Positions 25,734 to 34,793 of a stretch of DNA of 64,000 bases are shown piece after piece. Every line of letters starts with the position of its first letter. Within the stretch, counting starts at the first letter, position 1. The position numbers were made by a program, and so were the translations under genes. The DNA comes from Vibrio fortis (GTDB lineage: Bacteria; Pseudomonadota; Gammaproteobacteria; Enterobacterales; Vibrionaceae), in the NCBI RefSeq assembly GCF_000695685.1, contig NZ_JFFR01000002.1, forward strand, positions 124,001 to 188,000. Reading direction: 5' to 3'. A model generated the notes under the pieces. That model was not told where the DNA came from and did not search any database. It was given only the letters and a program-made list of their open reading frames with translations.

Positions 25734-25888
25734 TATGATTTCGACAACCATGAGAGGGCTTAAACGTATAATTACTAAAGCGATTTCAAAATACAACACA
25801 TACATTTGTGAAATGCAGTAGGTGTCATATTGGGCCAAGCTATGAAATTATGAATTTTATCTAATAGCTCGTTTTATCATATCAAGTA

Positions 25889-26758
25889 CTAGAGCAAATC
25901 ACCTTCAATTTGCCTATTCGTCATCATCGCCATAAGCTTCGCAACACGTTCTCGCATGTCGTGTCTTTCGACGATCATGTCGAGTGCGCCATGCTCTAAG
26001 AGAAACTCGCTTTGTTGAAAATCCTCGGGTAGCTTTTCGCGAACTGTTTGTTCGATTACTCTACGACCTGCAAAACCAATTCGAGCTTTGGGCTCACCGA
26101 TGTTGATGTCACCAAGCATCGCTAAGCTTGCTGATACACCGCCGAAGGTTTGGTCGGTGAGCACCGAAATGTAGGGAAGCTTTGCGTCAGACAGACGTTT
26201 TAGCGCGGCGCTGGTCTTGGCCATTTGCATTAATGCCATCAGTGATTCTTGCATGCGCGCGCCTCCACACGCGGAAAAGCACACTAAACCGCAATTGGCT
26301 TCAATGGCTGTGTCGACAGCTTCTACAAAACGCGCTCCAACCACTGAACCCATTGAGCCCGCCATAAACGAAAACTCAAAAGCGCACGCGACAACATGTA
26401 GCCCTAATAACTCACCTTGCATTGCAACCAATGCGTCACTTTCGCCTGTGTTCTTGTGAGCAAGTGTTAGACGTTCTGTGTAGCGCTTTTTGTCTTTGAA
26501 ATTGAGTAGATCTTGTGGCAGAAATTGTTTGCCTAGCTCCGTTTGTTCACCTTTGTCTAAAAAGCTCTCTAACCGATTTCGTGCTGACATTCGCATGTGG
26601 TGATTACACTTAGGACACACCTCTAAATTCTCTTTTAATGCGATGCGATACAAGACTTGGTCGCAATTAGGGCACTTGGTCCAAACACCTTCAGGAATTG
26701 AAGCTTTGCGGGTACTGATTAAGTTCTTCTTATCTAATAGTTTTTCTAGCCAACTCAT
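25889..26758 (-). CDS. accD: Acetyl-CoA carboxylase carboxyltransferase beta subunit, probable second copy
   Basis: The 289-aa protein is a full AccD. It has the zinc ribbon (C29, C32, C48, C51), the [20 protein letters not shown] segment, [18 protein letters not shown], and [20 protein letters not shown]. The enzyme moves the carboxyl group from biotin-BCCP to acetyl-CoA. The usual Vibrio accD sits by folC/dedD/purF, so this is probably a paralogue; the canonical copy is outside the window. It differs from standard AccD at ordinarily fixed spots: DQTFGGVS for DPTMGGVS, so F205 replaces the residue equal to E. coli M203, CGG for SGG, and AGSMG for GGSMG. It also lacks the C-terminal tail. A divergent LysR gene adjoins it. 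It may be a drug-insensitive spare. Confidence 0.93.
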   Translation of the reverse strand: MSWLEKLLDKKNLISTRKASIPEGVWTKCPNCDQVLYRIALKENLEVCPKCNHHMRMSARNRLESFLDKGEQTELGKQFLPQDLLNFKDKKRYTERLTLAHKNTGESDALVAMQGELLGLHVVACAFEFSFMAGSMGSVVGARFVEAVDTAIEANCGLVCFSACGGARMQESLMALMQMAKTSAALKRLSDAKLPYISVLTDQTFGGVSASLAMLGDINIGEPKARIGFAGRRVIEQTVREKLPEDFQQSEFLLEHGALDMIVERHDMRERVAKLMAMMTNRQIEGDLL

Positions 26759-26840
26759 GATTAAACCGTGTTCTTGATACTTTGAATGATGAATATTGTA
26801 TAAGCCAAGGTTTGGTAATAAAGTGTCGAATGTTGGTTTT

Positions 26841-26863
26841 ATAATCCAACTTTTTGGGATTAT
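26841..26863. promoter_or_regulatory. Inverted repeat in the accD/LysR divergent promoter
   Basis: ATAATCC-N9-GGATTAT lies just upstream of the LysR start and ~80 bases from accD. It is a candidate operator for that regulator. Confidence 0.5.
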
Positions 26864-26884
26864 GTGAGAGGGGGAAATAATAAG

Positions 26885-27790
26885 GTGCTAGATAAAATCG
26901 ACCAACAGTGGCTTAAGAGCTTTCACTGCGTTTATGAGAACAATAGCTTTAAACGCGCTGCGGAGTTTTTATGTCTACCGACTTCAAACGTCAGTCGCCA
27001 CATCGCGTTATTGGAAGAGCAACTGGATACTCGGTTATTCGAACGAACCACTCGCCGTATTGCTCCAACCGAAGTCGGAGAGCAACTCTATTTAAGTACT
27101 CAACCATTGTTGGACAAGCTGAGTGATGCACTTGAAGAAGTGACGCAACAATCACATGAGGTAATGGGGCAGCTCAATATTTTGATGCCAGATTCTCCGG
27201 AGCTTGCCCAAGCAGTCGTGTCCTTTTGTACTAAGCATCCGTCGATTTCGCTGTGTTGTGATACTAGCATCAGCCCGAAAGAGGATTTCTTGGATGGCTT
27301 TGATGTGATTTTGAGTTTTCATCGTGGCAAGCTTGAAGACAACAACTGGATTGCTCGCGAGATCAAACGCTGGCCGAGTGCTGTGGTCGCATCTCCTAAG
27401 CTCCTAAAAACCTGTGCTAAACCAACTCAGATTACCGACTTAAAGCACGTACCTTGTATCACTAGTTTTACTGTACTCAATGGTACACCTTGGGTGTTTA
27501 AAAATGACAAAGGTGAACAAGTGACACAGAGGGTAAAGTCGGCATTTAAGGTCAATAGTGGGCAGCTGGCAGTGGCGGGTGCTTTAGCTGGCTTGGGCTT
27601 TGCGATACTTCCAAGCGAACTGTGTCGAGAGCAGATTAACGCAGGTAAGTTGGAGGTTGTTAAACTGGAACATCAGCCTGACGACTTGGTGCTATATGCT
27701 TTTTACACTTCAAGAAAGCACATAGCCAAGAAGGTTCCTGCGTTTATCGAGCACCTACAAAATGAAGCAATTGCTAGAGACTACAAATAG
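26885..27790 (+). CDS. LysR-family regulator divergent from the accD copy
   Basis: The GTG at [19 protein letters not shown] is preferred, with GAGGGGG ten bases ahead; another GTG seven codons earlier falls inside that ribosome site. The 301-aa protein has the LysR helix-turn-helix ([20 protein letters not shown], ~19-38) and the AALYTTRR-like [12 protein letters not shown] wing, then the two-lobed effector domain ([20 protein letters not shown] onward). Its position suggests it controls the accD copy. Its 3' end overlaps the convergent phosphoesterase by 10 nt, so no terminator separates them. Confidence 0.9.
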   Translation: MLDKIDQQWLKSFHCVYENNSFKRAAEFLCLPTSNVSRHIALLEEQLDTRLFERTTRRIAPTEVGEQLYLSTQPLLDKLSDALEEVTQQSHEVMGQLNILMPDSPELAQAVVSFCTKHPSISLCCDTSISPKEDFLDGFDVILSFHRGKLEDNNWIAREIKRWPSAVVASPKLLKTCAKPTQITDLKHVPCITSFTVLNGTPWVFKNDKGEQVTQRVKSAFKVNSGQLAVAGALAGLGFAILPSELCREQINAGKLEVVKLEHQPDDLVLYAFYTSRKHIAKKVPAFIEHLQNEAIARDYK

Positions 27791-28506
27791 ATGGCTTGGT
27801 AGTCGATAGAATTGGCAGAGAGCGAGATTTTGCTTAATCCAATTTTCTCACTGCGGTTGTATTCATCGAGTGAGTGGTCAAACCCATAGGCTGTTGCTGG
27901 TGCCATGTACTGAGTGACGACATGTTGTGTCTCAACTATACCATCATGCCCGTGACCACAAATCACGTCGTGCACGCGATACTTTTGAAGAACTTTCATC
28001 ACTTCAGTATCGTTCTCAAGACGAATCGCTTTCATCCAATCGGAGCCAACGGCAATCACAGGGTGATGTACAACCACAACTGGTTCGTTGGACTTTCTCA
28101 GGTGCTTTTTAAGCTGCGCCATACCGCGGTTATCGATACGTCCTGAACCCAGCGGATGTTGATTATCTAACGGTTTGTAGCTTGAATCGAGAAACACAAA
28201 CTCTCTCCCACAAACGTTAGCCTTATCAGTCACACAGATCGTCGAACCTTTAAGCTCTGCGCGCATTAAAGAAGAGTCGTCATGATTACCTGCAATCGCG
28301 TAAATCGACTTGTTGCTAACGTGCTGCTTGATGAAGGCCTCTAAGGCAGTGTAATCGCCGGATGTTGGGTTACAGCAAATATCACCTGTCAGGAAAATCG
28401 TGTCACAGCTAGCGTCGCTATTGGCGTATTCCAGTGCACGGCGTAGGTTTTCATAGCTGGATTCGTCAGAGAGGTGACAGTCACTGATTTGATAAACAAT
28501 GTTCAT
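27781..28506 (-). CDS. Calcineurin-like phosphoesterase (CpdA-like)
   Basis: The 241-aa cytosolic protein has the metallophosphoesterase blocks in order: YQISDCHLSD (D-x-H), FLTGDICCNP (GD), IAGNHDDSSL (GNHD), VVVVHHPV (H), and VICGHGHDGI (GHxH). This is the class III cyclic-nucleotide phosphodiesterase pattern of CpdA, here slightly shorter than the ~275-aa CpdA. It would use a dinuclear metal centre to cleave a phosphodiester, with cAMP one candidate. It starts 16 nt after the upstream LysR gene on the same strand, so may be co-transcribed with it. Confidence 0.88.
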   Translation of the reverse strand: MNIVYQISDCHLSDESSYENLRRALEYANSDASCDTIFLTGDICCNPTSGDYTALEAFIKQHVSNKSIYAIAGNHDDSSLMRAELKGSTICVTDKANVCGREFVFLDSSYKPLDNQHPLGSGRIDNRGMAQLKKHLRKSNEPVVVVHHPVIAVGSDWMKAIRLENDTEVMKVLQKYRVHDVICGHGHDGIVETQHVVTQYMAPATAYGFDHSLDEYNRSEKIGLSKISLSANSIDYQAIYL

Positions 28507-28522
28507 TGTTGGAGTCCGGTCA

Positions 28523-29401
28523 TTACAATTCTTGAGTGAGATAATCGAGCAGTGATCTTACCTTAGGCGTTGCGCCTCTATGGCTAGGATAGAGCGCATA
28601 CAGATCGACTGGTTTGAATGTCCAATCCGGTAAGATATTAATCAGTTTACCATTTTCTACAAACTCTTCAGCCATGTAATCGGGCAGTTCTGTGATCCCC
28701 AATCCTTGAATCGCCATGCGCTTTAGCATTGAGAAGTCATCACACCTCACGCTGGGCTTAAAGGAAATGTGTTGTTCATTATCACCAGAAATCAAATGCC
28801 AGTCGGCGCTACGTTCTTTGGCGCTCATCAGCATCAGCGGTTGCTTTGATAGCTCACTTGGGTGCGATAGATTTTCGTATCCATGCTTAGGTGCAGCATA
28901 GAGTTTCAAATTAATCGAGCACAAGCGTTTCGCCACCAAATTCGAATCCGCAAGTTCTCCGACTCGAAAGGCAAGATCAAATCCTTCTTCAATAAGATCG
29001 ACGCGTCGGTTAGTTAAGGTTAAATCGAGTTCAACATCCGGGTTCTGAAGGCAGAAATTGGCTAAGTGCTCGGAGAGAAGAGACTGACCAACACCGAGAG
29101 ACGTGCAAATTCGTAATCTTCCTTGAGGCTTCTCCAACATAGACTCAACGGCGCTATCGGCAGCATCTAGCTCATCTTTGATACGGCGACAGTATTCGTA
29201 ATAACGCTGACCCACCTCTGTTAAATGAAGAGAGCGGGTAGAGCGCTCCAACAATCTAACGCCTAGGTGGTTTTCAAGGCGGGTTATCTTACGACTGATG
29301 TTCGATTTTGGTGTGTTGTAAGATTCGGCGGCACCAGTAAAACTGCCTTGTTCGACGACAGTGGCAAACACCATCAAATCATTCAAATCACAATTGAGCA
29401 T
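28523..29401 (-). CDS. LysR-family regulator divergent from pirin
   Basis: The ATG at MLNCDLNDLMVFATVVEQGS is preferred over a TTG 21 nt upstream. The 292-aa protein has the helix-turn-helix (SFTGAAESYNTPKSNISRKI) and wing (LLERSTRSLHLTEVG) of the CrgA/AaeR-like LysR subgroup, then an effector domain (GRLRICTSLGVGQSLLSEHL onward). It is divergent from the pirin gene and probably represses or activates it. The phosphoesterase follows it closely on the same strand. Confidence 0.92.
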   Translation of the reverse strand: MLNCDLNDLMVFATVVEQGSFTGAAESYNTPKSNISRKITRLENHLGVRLLERSTRSLHLTEVGQRYYEYCRRIKDELDAADSAVESMLEKPQGRLRICTSLGVGQSLLSEHLANFCLQNPDVELDLTLTNRRVDLIEEGFDLAFRVGELADSNLVAKRLCSINLKLYAAPKHGYENLSHPSELSKQPLMLMSAKERSADWHLISGDNEQHISFKPSVRCDDFSMLKRMAIQGLGITELPDYMAEEFVENGKLINILPDWTFKPVDLYALYPSHRGATPKVRSLLDYLTQEL

Positions 29402-29423
29402 AAATCCATTTATTGTTATCAAA

Positions 29424-29469
29424 TATTGAACAGTATTGTATCAATCGACTTATATATCAATATTCAATA
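29424..29469. promoter_or_regulatory. Inverted TATTGAA...TTCAATA elements in the LysR/pirin promoter
   Basis: TATTGAA (29424-29430) and TTCAATA (29463-29469) face each other in an AT-rich region with further ATCAAT copies. This layout is typical of LysR binding arrays at a divergent promoter. Confidence 0.45.
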
Positions 29470-29518
29470 CCAAACTATTCTACTTCCATCAGCTAACAAA
29501 ATTACTAAGGAAACGACG

Positions 29519-30199
29519 ATGGAAATGTTAACTCTTGATCAATTACCCCAAGGCGGCTTTGCAGGCTTAAAAGAAAAGCAGGTGGTGACCGACTATCGCG
29601 TGTTTGGCGCTCGCAAAAATCCTAAGACCTCGAATGGTATTGGAAACTTTGTATATCTAGCAGACGCCAACTTTCTACCATACGGTGAAACAGGCATGCA
29701 TCCACACCGCGAAATTGATGTGATCAGTGTGATGGCCAAAGGCCGCGTCAGCCACGAAGGTTCATTAGAGCACGGTAAAGGGCTGGTGGCAGGCGAAGCG
29801 CAAGTTCAACGTGCGGGTGGTGAAGGCTTTGCCCACAACGAGGTAAACCCAGACAGTATACCAAATCAATTGATTCAGCTATGGGTTCTGCCGGAAGTAG
29901 CAGGGGAGCCCGCAGGTTACAAATCTTATGCGCCTGAAGCGAATCAACGTACCCGTATTTATGGCGGCAGTAAATCGCAATCGGATACGTTTGATAGTCA
30001 CACGGTTATTGAGATGGTGCAGGCCGAAGAGGGCTATCAAACCACTCATCAAGGTGAAGTTCTGGTTTATTTGAGTACAGGGCGTGCGCAAATCAATGGT
30101 GTTGAAGTAAATGCAGGGACGTTAATTAGAACTGAAGACTTGAGTTTTACTGCGCGTGAAGAGAGCCAGTTAATTCTGATTTTTGCCGAAGATTTTTAA
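29519..30199 (+). CDS. Pirin-family protein
   Basis: The start MEMLTLDQLPQGGFAGLKEK is chosen because the 84 upstream codons run back through the divergent promoter into the LysR gene. The 226-aa bicupin has the pirin core YGETGMHPHREIDVISVMAK with the metal-binding His-His, followed by the GEAQVQRAGGEGFAHNE segment containing further ligands. Bacterial pirins bind Fe and several have quercetinase activity or modulate metabolic enzymes. LysR control and an adjacent 81-aa membrane protein complete the locus. Confidence 0.9.
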   Translation: MEMLTLDQLPQGGFAGLKEKQVVTDYRVFGARKNPKTSNGIGNFVYLADANFLPYGETGMHPHREIDVISVMAKGRVSHEGSLEHGKGLVAGEAQVQRAGGEGFAHNEVNPDSIPNQLIQLWVLPEVAGEPAGYKSYAPEANQRTRIYGGSKSQSDTFDSHTVIEMVQAEEGYQTTHQGEVLVYLSTGRAQINGVEVNAGTLIRTEDLSFTAREESQLILIFAEDF

Positions 30200-30252
30200 C
30201 TAATCTCATTTATCTGAAAAGCAAACAACAATTAATCAGTGAGGGATATACA

Positions 30253-30498
30253 ATGAAAGGCGTTGAGAACTCGACGCCACCTTCAAGGCATTGGGTGGCG
30301 CTATATACGTTTATTATTTTGTTGCCTTTGGTTTATTTTATTCCTATGTGGGTTGCTGAAAATATATCGGATAGCCATGTGGTTGTGACAGTCATTTCAG
30401 TGGCGATAATTGTCCCTTTGGTTTCGTATTTTTTTCTTCCACTGGCGCTACGAGTTCATCAACACATAAATGCTGTACATTTTTCTAAAGCGCGCTGA
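30253..30498 (+). CDS. Small two-span membrane protein
   Basis: 81 aa with two hydrophobic spans (ALYTFIILLPLVYFIPMWVA and VVVTVISVAIIVPLVSYFFL) joined by a short loop, both ends charged. It starts 53 nt after pirin with GTGAGGGA upstream and ends before a strong hairpin, so it is probably co-transcribed with pirin. No family is recognised. Confidence 0.7.
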   Translation: MKGVENSTPPSRHWVALYTFIILLPLVYFIPMWVAENISDSHVVVTVISVAIIVPLVSYFFLPLALRVHQHINAVHFSKAR

Positions 30499-30525
30499 CA
30501 GCAAACCAGTTACTGACACTTAAAG

Positions 30526-30558
30526 AAAAAATGCCTGCTGAGTTAGCAGGCATTTTTT
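30526..30558. terminator. Bidirectional terminator
   Basis: AAAAAATGCCTGCT/AGCAGGCATTTTTT, a 14-bp perfect stem between convergent genes. Confidence 0.93.
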
Positions 30559-30567
30559 AGAGCGATT

Positions 30568-31071
30568 CTATTTGGAAGGCGTCTCTTTAGAAGCAGCGTG
30601 CTGCTCCATCATGAAGGCAATGGCTTCATCATTTAAGCACGACTTACTCACGTATTGGCGCTGTTTACCAATATGAATAATCAAGCCTAGGTCAGTCTGC
30701 TCAAGCTCGACGATTTGGCTCCACTTTATAGTGTTGGTGGTTTTGTAGTTTTTGTAACTCACGCCGTCTAAGTCACCCTTAAAAACTACCTTGCTGCCCG
30801 AACCAGAACTGATTCTCTGACGCCATAACCACCAGGTTCTTTTACAGTAAACGCTGAACGCTTCAATCACACTCAATACAATGAAGAACCAGCCAACGTA
30901 GCCGCTTGGTAACAGCTCAAACTCAAGTAGAACCCAGCCAAAAATAAGGAACAGAAACGCCTTTAAATAGGCTTTAGGGAACTGAACAGGCACGCTTGTT
31001 TGGTCATAACATTCTGCGAAGAAAGTTTTGTCGAGGGTGTACTCTGTAGTGAAACCGGGTTCTTTAGACAT
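30568..31071 (-). CDS. YcxB-like membrane protein
   Basis: The 167-aa protein has an N-terminal TTEYTLDKTFFAECYDQT segment and two adjacent membrane spans (LKAFLFLIFGWVLLEFELLP and VGWFFIVLSVIEAFSV). A C-terminal cytosolic domain (KVVFKGDLDGVSYKNYKTTN ... WSQIVELEQTDLGLIIHIGK) is a PH-like YcxB pattern. Function unknown. Single gene, with the pirin-operon terminator serving its 3' end. Confidence 0.75.
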   Translation of the reverse strand: MSKEPGFTTEYTLDKTFFAECYDQTSVPVQFPKAYLKAFLFLIFGWVLLEFELLPSGYVGWFFIVLSVIEAFSVYCKRTWWLWRQRISSGSGSKVVFKGDLDGVSYKNYKTTNTIKWSQIVELEQTDLGLIIHIGKQRQYVSKSCLNDEAIAFMMEQHAASKETPSK

Positions 31072-31245
31072 GTATCGTTACTTTAAGGTTCTTTGTAAAT
31101 AGGGATATTACGCCACTGTTTTGCAGCGCCGGCATTGTATCGCTTCTTGGCGCCTTTCTTTAGTTATTTTAAGTCTGTTTTGTAAATTGATACTAACGGC
31201 TGAGCTTTACATATGGGGCCACACACTGAAGTATCACAAATCAAA

Positions 31246-31260
31246 ACTACCCCCCAGTAT
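31246..31260. promoter_or_regulatory. RcnR-type operator upstream of rcnR
   Basis: Read on the minus strand, ATACTGGGGGGTAGT matches the RcnR recognition pattern TACT-G6-N-AGTA except at the last base. It lies ~60 bases ahead of rcnR, fitting autoregulation. Confidence 0.75.
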
Positions 31261-31316
31261 AATTTAAGTGCTACATTAACGGGTAAACCCTTGTTTCTAA
31301 TTACTTCGAGTACCTT

Positions 31317-31592
31317 ATGTCACACACCGCTAAAGATCAGAAAAAGCTCAAAGCCCGAGTTAGCAAAATACAAGGTCAGGTGAATGGCCTGAAGAAGATG
31401 TTGGATAACGAAGAGCAGCAATGCCAAGACGTGTTACAACAAATAGCAGCAATTCGTGGGGCGGTTAATGGTTTGATGAGAGAAGTGATCAAAGGTCACC
31501 TTCTAGAGCATGTTGTACTAGAAGATGACAAAGAGCAGCGCGAGCAGGATATGGAAGTGGTTCTTAAAGTGCTAGATTCCTACATAAAGTAA
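31317..31592 (+). CDS. rcnR: RcnR-type Ni/Co-responsive repressor
   Basis: The 91-aa all-helical CsoR/RcnR-family protein is close to E. coli RcnR along its whole length: [20 protein letters not shown] at the start, [20 protein letters not shown] in the middle and [11 protein letters not shown] at the end. Metal ligands expected for RcnR are present: the N-terminal amine and H3, a cysteine (C36, one residue later than usual because of an extra residue), H61 and H65. RcnR releases DNA on binding Ni or Co to free the exporter gene rcnA. No rcnA is seen here; matching G-tract operators lie before rcnR and before the 145-aa gene. Confidence 0.88.
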   Translation: MSHTAKDQKKLKARVSKIQGQVNGLKKMLDNEEQQCQDVLQQIAAIRGAVNGLMREVIKGHLLEHVVLEDDKEQREQDMEVVLKVLDSYIK

Positions 31593-31599
31593 TGAGTAG

Positions 31600-31776
31600 T
31601 CATCGGCTCATTTGCGACTTTCTTTTTACCAACTCTTTTTTCAATACGTTGATGGCGTAGGGCTTCATTGATTTCCAAGCCTTACGCTCTTCACGCGTTC
31701 TTCCACAACCTAGACACCAGCCTTTGCTGTGGGAGAAATCGCACATATCGATACAAGGGCTTTTCTGTTTTTTCAT
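31600..31776 (-). CDS. DUF1289 small zinc-ribbon-like protein
   Basis: A 58-aa ORF with the DUF1289 signature: SPCIDMCDFSHSKGWCLGCG, followed by RTREERKAWKSM. Four cysteines (C8, C12, C21, C24) could hold a metal. It begins one base after the stop of the 145-aa gene (TAACATG), so translation is coupled. It ends convergent with rcnR, 7 nt from its stop. The family is widespread and of unknown function. Its place in a candidate RcnR operon is unusual. Confidence 0.88.
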   Translation of the reverse strand: MKKQKSPCIDMCDFSHSKGWCLGCGRTREERKAWKSMKPYAINVLKKELVKRKSQMSR

Positions 31777-31777
31777 G

Positions 31778-32215
31778 TTAAAGCCTATCTAGTATTTTTT
31801 CGACGCTGGCCTCTAGAGCGCGCAGTCGGTTGAACTCTTCAAATAAACGCTGTTCTAGGTTTTTGAAGTTTAGTGGCAGCGTTCGCTGACAAATGCCGTA
31901 GCTGTTGTCTTGAATTTTGTATCCTTTCCAGCTCTCAATTCGACTTTTCTCTATCTCTTTAAATTGGCGGATAAACTCCGCTTGGGCAGGGCAGTCCTCT
32001 TCGGCATGCATACAGATAGGAAAAGACTTTTGTTTAATTTGATGCTCTTCGATAAAGGTTTCGAAATGAATACCACCTTGGCTCTGATTGAACCAGGTCT
32101 CTTTGTATAACTGCAGGTATTCTCCACGGTTGTAAATTTCCCAACCATCGTCAAACCAGTTTGCTTTTCTCAGCATCTTTTCTAGATTGCGGAAAACACC
32201 TTTAACATCTTTCAT
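31778..32215 (-). CDS. Hypothetical protein, probable RcnR target
   Basis: The 145-aa soluble protein is rich in aromatic and charged residues. It has a His/Cys-bearing stretch (IHFETFIEEHQIKQKSFPIC then MHAEEDCPAQAEF) that could bind metal, and a C-terminal helical part (FKNLEQRLFEEFNRLRALEA). No family is recognised. AGAAGAG precedes the ATG. An RcnR-like operator lies ~65-80 bases upstream with a weaker one closer, and the coupled DUF1289 gene follows. The context suggests a metal-linked role rather than transport. Confidence 0.7.
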   Translation of the reverse strand: MKDVKGVFRNLEKMLRKANWFDDGWEIYNRGEYLQLYKETWFNQSQGGIHFETFIEEHQIKQKSFPICMHAEEDCPAQAEFIRQFKEIEKSRIESWKGYKIQDNSYGICQRTLPLNFKNLEQRLFEEFNRLRALEASVEKILDRL

Positions 32216-32255
32216 TCAGAAACTCTTCTTCCGTGGTATATAACAACTCAAAAAA

Positions 32256-32295
32256 CTATACTCCCCTTGAGTATAAAATACTACCCCCTAGTATA
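32256..32295. promoter_or_regulatory. RcnR-like operators before the 145-aa gene
   Basis: On the minus strand TACTAGGGGGTAGTA (32280-32294) differs from TACTGGGGGGNAGTA at one base. Next to it TACTCAAGGGGAGTA (about 32259-32273) is a poorer match. They lie between the divergent 145-aa gene and the chemoreceptor gene and are nearer the former. Confidence 0.68.
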
Positions 32296-32535
32296 TGTGG
32301 TTATCGGTGGGCATTAGATTGAATTTGTTAATTAACAGACGAGCTGGTTGTGCTGAGTGTAGAAATGCGTTGAATCGTGGTCTAGATCTCCTTATTGGTT
32401 ATTGTCATAAAACCTTCACACTCCTACTGATAGTTTTATTTGTTGATGTTGTGTTATAACGAGGTTTGTATTGGTTCTGTGAATGATTTTAAGATCCGCA
32501 GTAATCAGGTCAGTACTCTAGGTCAGGAGATGTAT

Positions 32536-34452
32536 ATGAGAAAAGGAAGTCTAGGTTTCAAGGGAATTCTGTTAGGTTCCGTAGCCTTGTTAATGACCGT
32601 GTTATTAATGGCGAGCGAGCTTTATGGATATAAACAGACAGAAGAGTTCGTAATAAAGGATGTAGAGCAGTATTTCACTGATTACACCAAGCAACAATCC
32701 CTCACCGTCGAGCAGTACTTCGCTCAAAAGGCAAATAGCGTTTCAAGCATTGCCAATCACTACAATAATAAACCCTTCCCAACAAATTATGTCGAGCAAA
32801 CTCAAATACTAGCCAAAGCGATGGACATTGGCAGTGTAGTGATCTCTCTAGACAATGGTGATGGTTACTGGAACCAAAGTGCGGATACATGGCCGAATCA
32901 CAAATACGATGGCGATGTGACGAAAAGAGAATGGTACCTGCTTGCCCAAAGACAGTCAGGTGTATCAGTGACTGAACCTTATATCGCAAGTGATGGTGTT
33001 ATCTGGATTAGCTTTGTACAGAAAGCGTTTGATGGAACCTTGTCTTCAGATTTGACGCTAGATTACTTAAACCAAGTTGTTAAACAGGTATCGGAGATCC
33101 CAGGGGCGGTGGCGATCATGATGGATCAGAACACCACGGTTTTGGCTTCTTCTTCTCCAGAGATTAAAAATGGCGTTAAGGCGTCTGAGTTACAAGGGTT
33201 TGGTAGTGTTGCATTGAATGCCGTGAATCAGCCTTCTGCTCTTCAAGAGTACGAGCTCGACGGCTCGGGTAAGCTTCTGTTCTCGAATGCGTTTAAGGTC
33301 GCAGACAAAACATGGTATTTCGCGATTCGTGTTGATGAGTCGGTTGCTTTTGCAGAGCTGTATGACCTACGCCAAGAGAAGATTGTCAGTGTTTTGCTGG
33401 TAATCCTGTTTACCGTTTTGACTTTGACGCTTGTCTTTAATTACCTATATCGCCCTGTATTGGCTCTGCGTGACTTGGTCGAAGGGCTAGCTCAAGGCAA
33501 TGGTGATCTAACTAAGCGATTGCCAGAAACCTCGAACGATGACTTGGGTCGTATTGCCAAAGGAATCAATGGTTTCGTTTCTCAACTGCAAGATATGGTG
33601 CTTGAGGTTAAGTTACTTTCATCAGAGTTGAAAAGCAGAACGGCTAATCTATCAGAGCAGTCACGTGTAAGTGCGGAAAGATTGACTGAGCACGCTGCGG
33701 AGACTGAACAAGTAGCCACTGCGATTGTAGAGATGAACTCCACAGCCGAAGCCGTAGCGCAAAGCGCTTCACAAACGGCTCAATTAACTCAAAAGGCAGA
33801 GTCTCTGGGTTACGCTTCGATGGAAACGATTGAGCGTTCTAAAGAGAGTATGGTTGAGCTGAGATCAGACATCGATAAGGCGATGGAACGCGTTCAGGAA
33901 ATGAACCTTAAGTCCGAGAGCATCTATTCTATCCTGACGGTCATCAGCGATATTGCAGAGCAAACGAACTTGTTGGCACTCAATGCAGCGATTGAAGCGG
34001 CGCGAGCTGGTGAGCAGGGTAGAGGCTTTGCCGTGGTGGCAGATGAGGTGAGAAACCTTGCTGGCCGCACGAAAACCAGTACCGAAGAGATTGAAAAAGC
34101 GCTGAATGAACTCTTGGTTGGCAGCAAAACCATGGTCGAAGCTATGGAGAGTACCAAAGCTCGCTGCAATGATACCGAAGAGAGCACCAACGGTTTAGAG
34201 GCCAGTGTGGCTGAGGTATCTGTGCATATCACCGAGATTAATGATGCCAGTATGCAAATCGCGACGTCTGCTGAAGAGCAGAGCGGCGTGACCCATGAAA
34301 TTGGACGCAACACTAACCAGATTAACGACATTGTTGTTGCGTTGAAAGCTGCAGGTATTGAGATGGACGAAGGTGCAGCCAAGCTTGTAGAGGTGAATAA
34401 CCGACTCGATGATTTGATGAGCAAATTCAAAGTTGAAGAGTCTAACCGTTAA
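32536..34452 (+). CDS. Methyl-accepting chemotaxis protein
   Basis: The second of two close ATGs is chosen because AGGAG lies six bases before it. The 638-aa receptor has a first span ([19 protein letters not shown]) and a periplasmic dCACHE-like sensor of ~260 residues with [14 protein letters not shown] and [21 protein letters not shown] second span ([19 protein letters not shown]), a HAMP domain and a long cytoplasmic signalling coil follow, with the conserved tip [25 protein letters not shown] sensors of this type often bind amino acids or amines. It works through CheA/CheW encoded elsewhere. Confidence 0.94.
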   Translation: MRKGSLGFKGILLGSVALLMTVLLMASELYGYKQTEEFVIKDVEQYFTDYTKQQSLTVEQYFAQKANSVSSIANHYNNKPFPTNYVEQTQILAKAMDIGSVVISLDNGDGYWNQSADTWPNHKYDGDVTKREWYLLAQRQSGVSVTEPYIASDGVIWISFVQKAFDGTLSSDLTLDYLNQVVKQVSEIPGAVAIMMDQNTTVLASSSPEIKNGVKASELQGFGSVALNAVNQPSALQEYELDGSGKLLFSNAFKVADKTWYFAIRVDESVAFAELYDLRQEKIVSVLLVILFTVLTLTLVFNYLYRPVLALRDLVEGLAQGNGDLTKRLPETSNDDLGRIAKGINGFVSQLQDMVLEVKLLSSELKSRTANLSEQSRVSAERLTEHAAETEQVATAIVEMNSTAEAVAQSASQTAQLTQKAESLGYASMETIERSKESMVELRSDIDKAMERVQEMNLKSESIYSILTVISDIAEQTNLLALNAAIEAARAGEQGRGFAVVADEVRNLAGRTKTSTEEIEKALNELLVGSKTMVEAMESTKARCNDTEESTNGLEASVAEVSVHITEINDASMQIATSAEEQSGVTHEIGRNTNQINDIVVALKAAGIEMDEGAAKLVEVNNRLDDLMSKFKVEESNR

Positions 34453-34485
34453 ACATAGGTAGCGAACTTACAAAAAATGGAAGAT

Positions 34486-34524
34486 AAAAAAGCCACCATA
34501 CAATGATTATATGGTGGCTTTTTT
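34486..34524 (+). terminator. Intrinsic terminator after the chemoreceptor
   Basis: AAAAAAGCCACCAT/ATGGTGGCTTTTTT, 14-bp stem with T run. Confidence 0.93.
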
Positions 34525-34688
34525 GTTTCTGTAACTTCACTCGTAAGCGACATTTCCTTTTGGCGCTTCAATTCTTTTTGCATGAAATCCCTCCTAACCA
34601 GCACAGAATTCAACGAACTGGTTACGATTTAAACCAATCCTAATTGTTTTCCTAGATAGTCTACTCAAACGTGCAAATTAACATTGAT

Positions 34689-34739
34689 AATGAGAATTGT
34701 TCGCATTAATATGTGTTGTAAATGCGAACCATTCGCAAA
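34689..34739 (+). promoter_or_regulatory. Fur-type operator and a second inverted repeat before the metal transporter
   Basis: AATGAGAATTGTTCGCATT (34689-34707) matches the Vibrio Fur pattern AATGAnAATnATTnTCATT at 15 of 17 defined positions. Fourteen bases on, TGCGAACCATTCGCA (34723-34737) is a perfect 6-3-6 inverted repeat sharing the GCGAA/TTCGC core. Iron- or manganese-dependent repression of the sit operon is expected. Confidence 0.65.
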
Positions 34740-34793
34740 AATCACGGATATGTTAACACAGTATTAGAGATTCTCACTATCAAGGAGAAAGGT

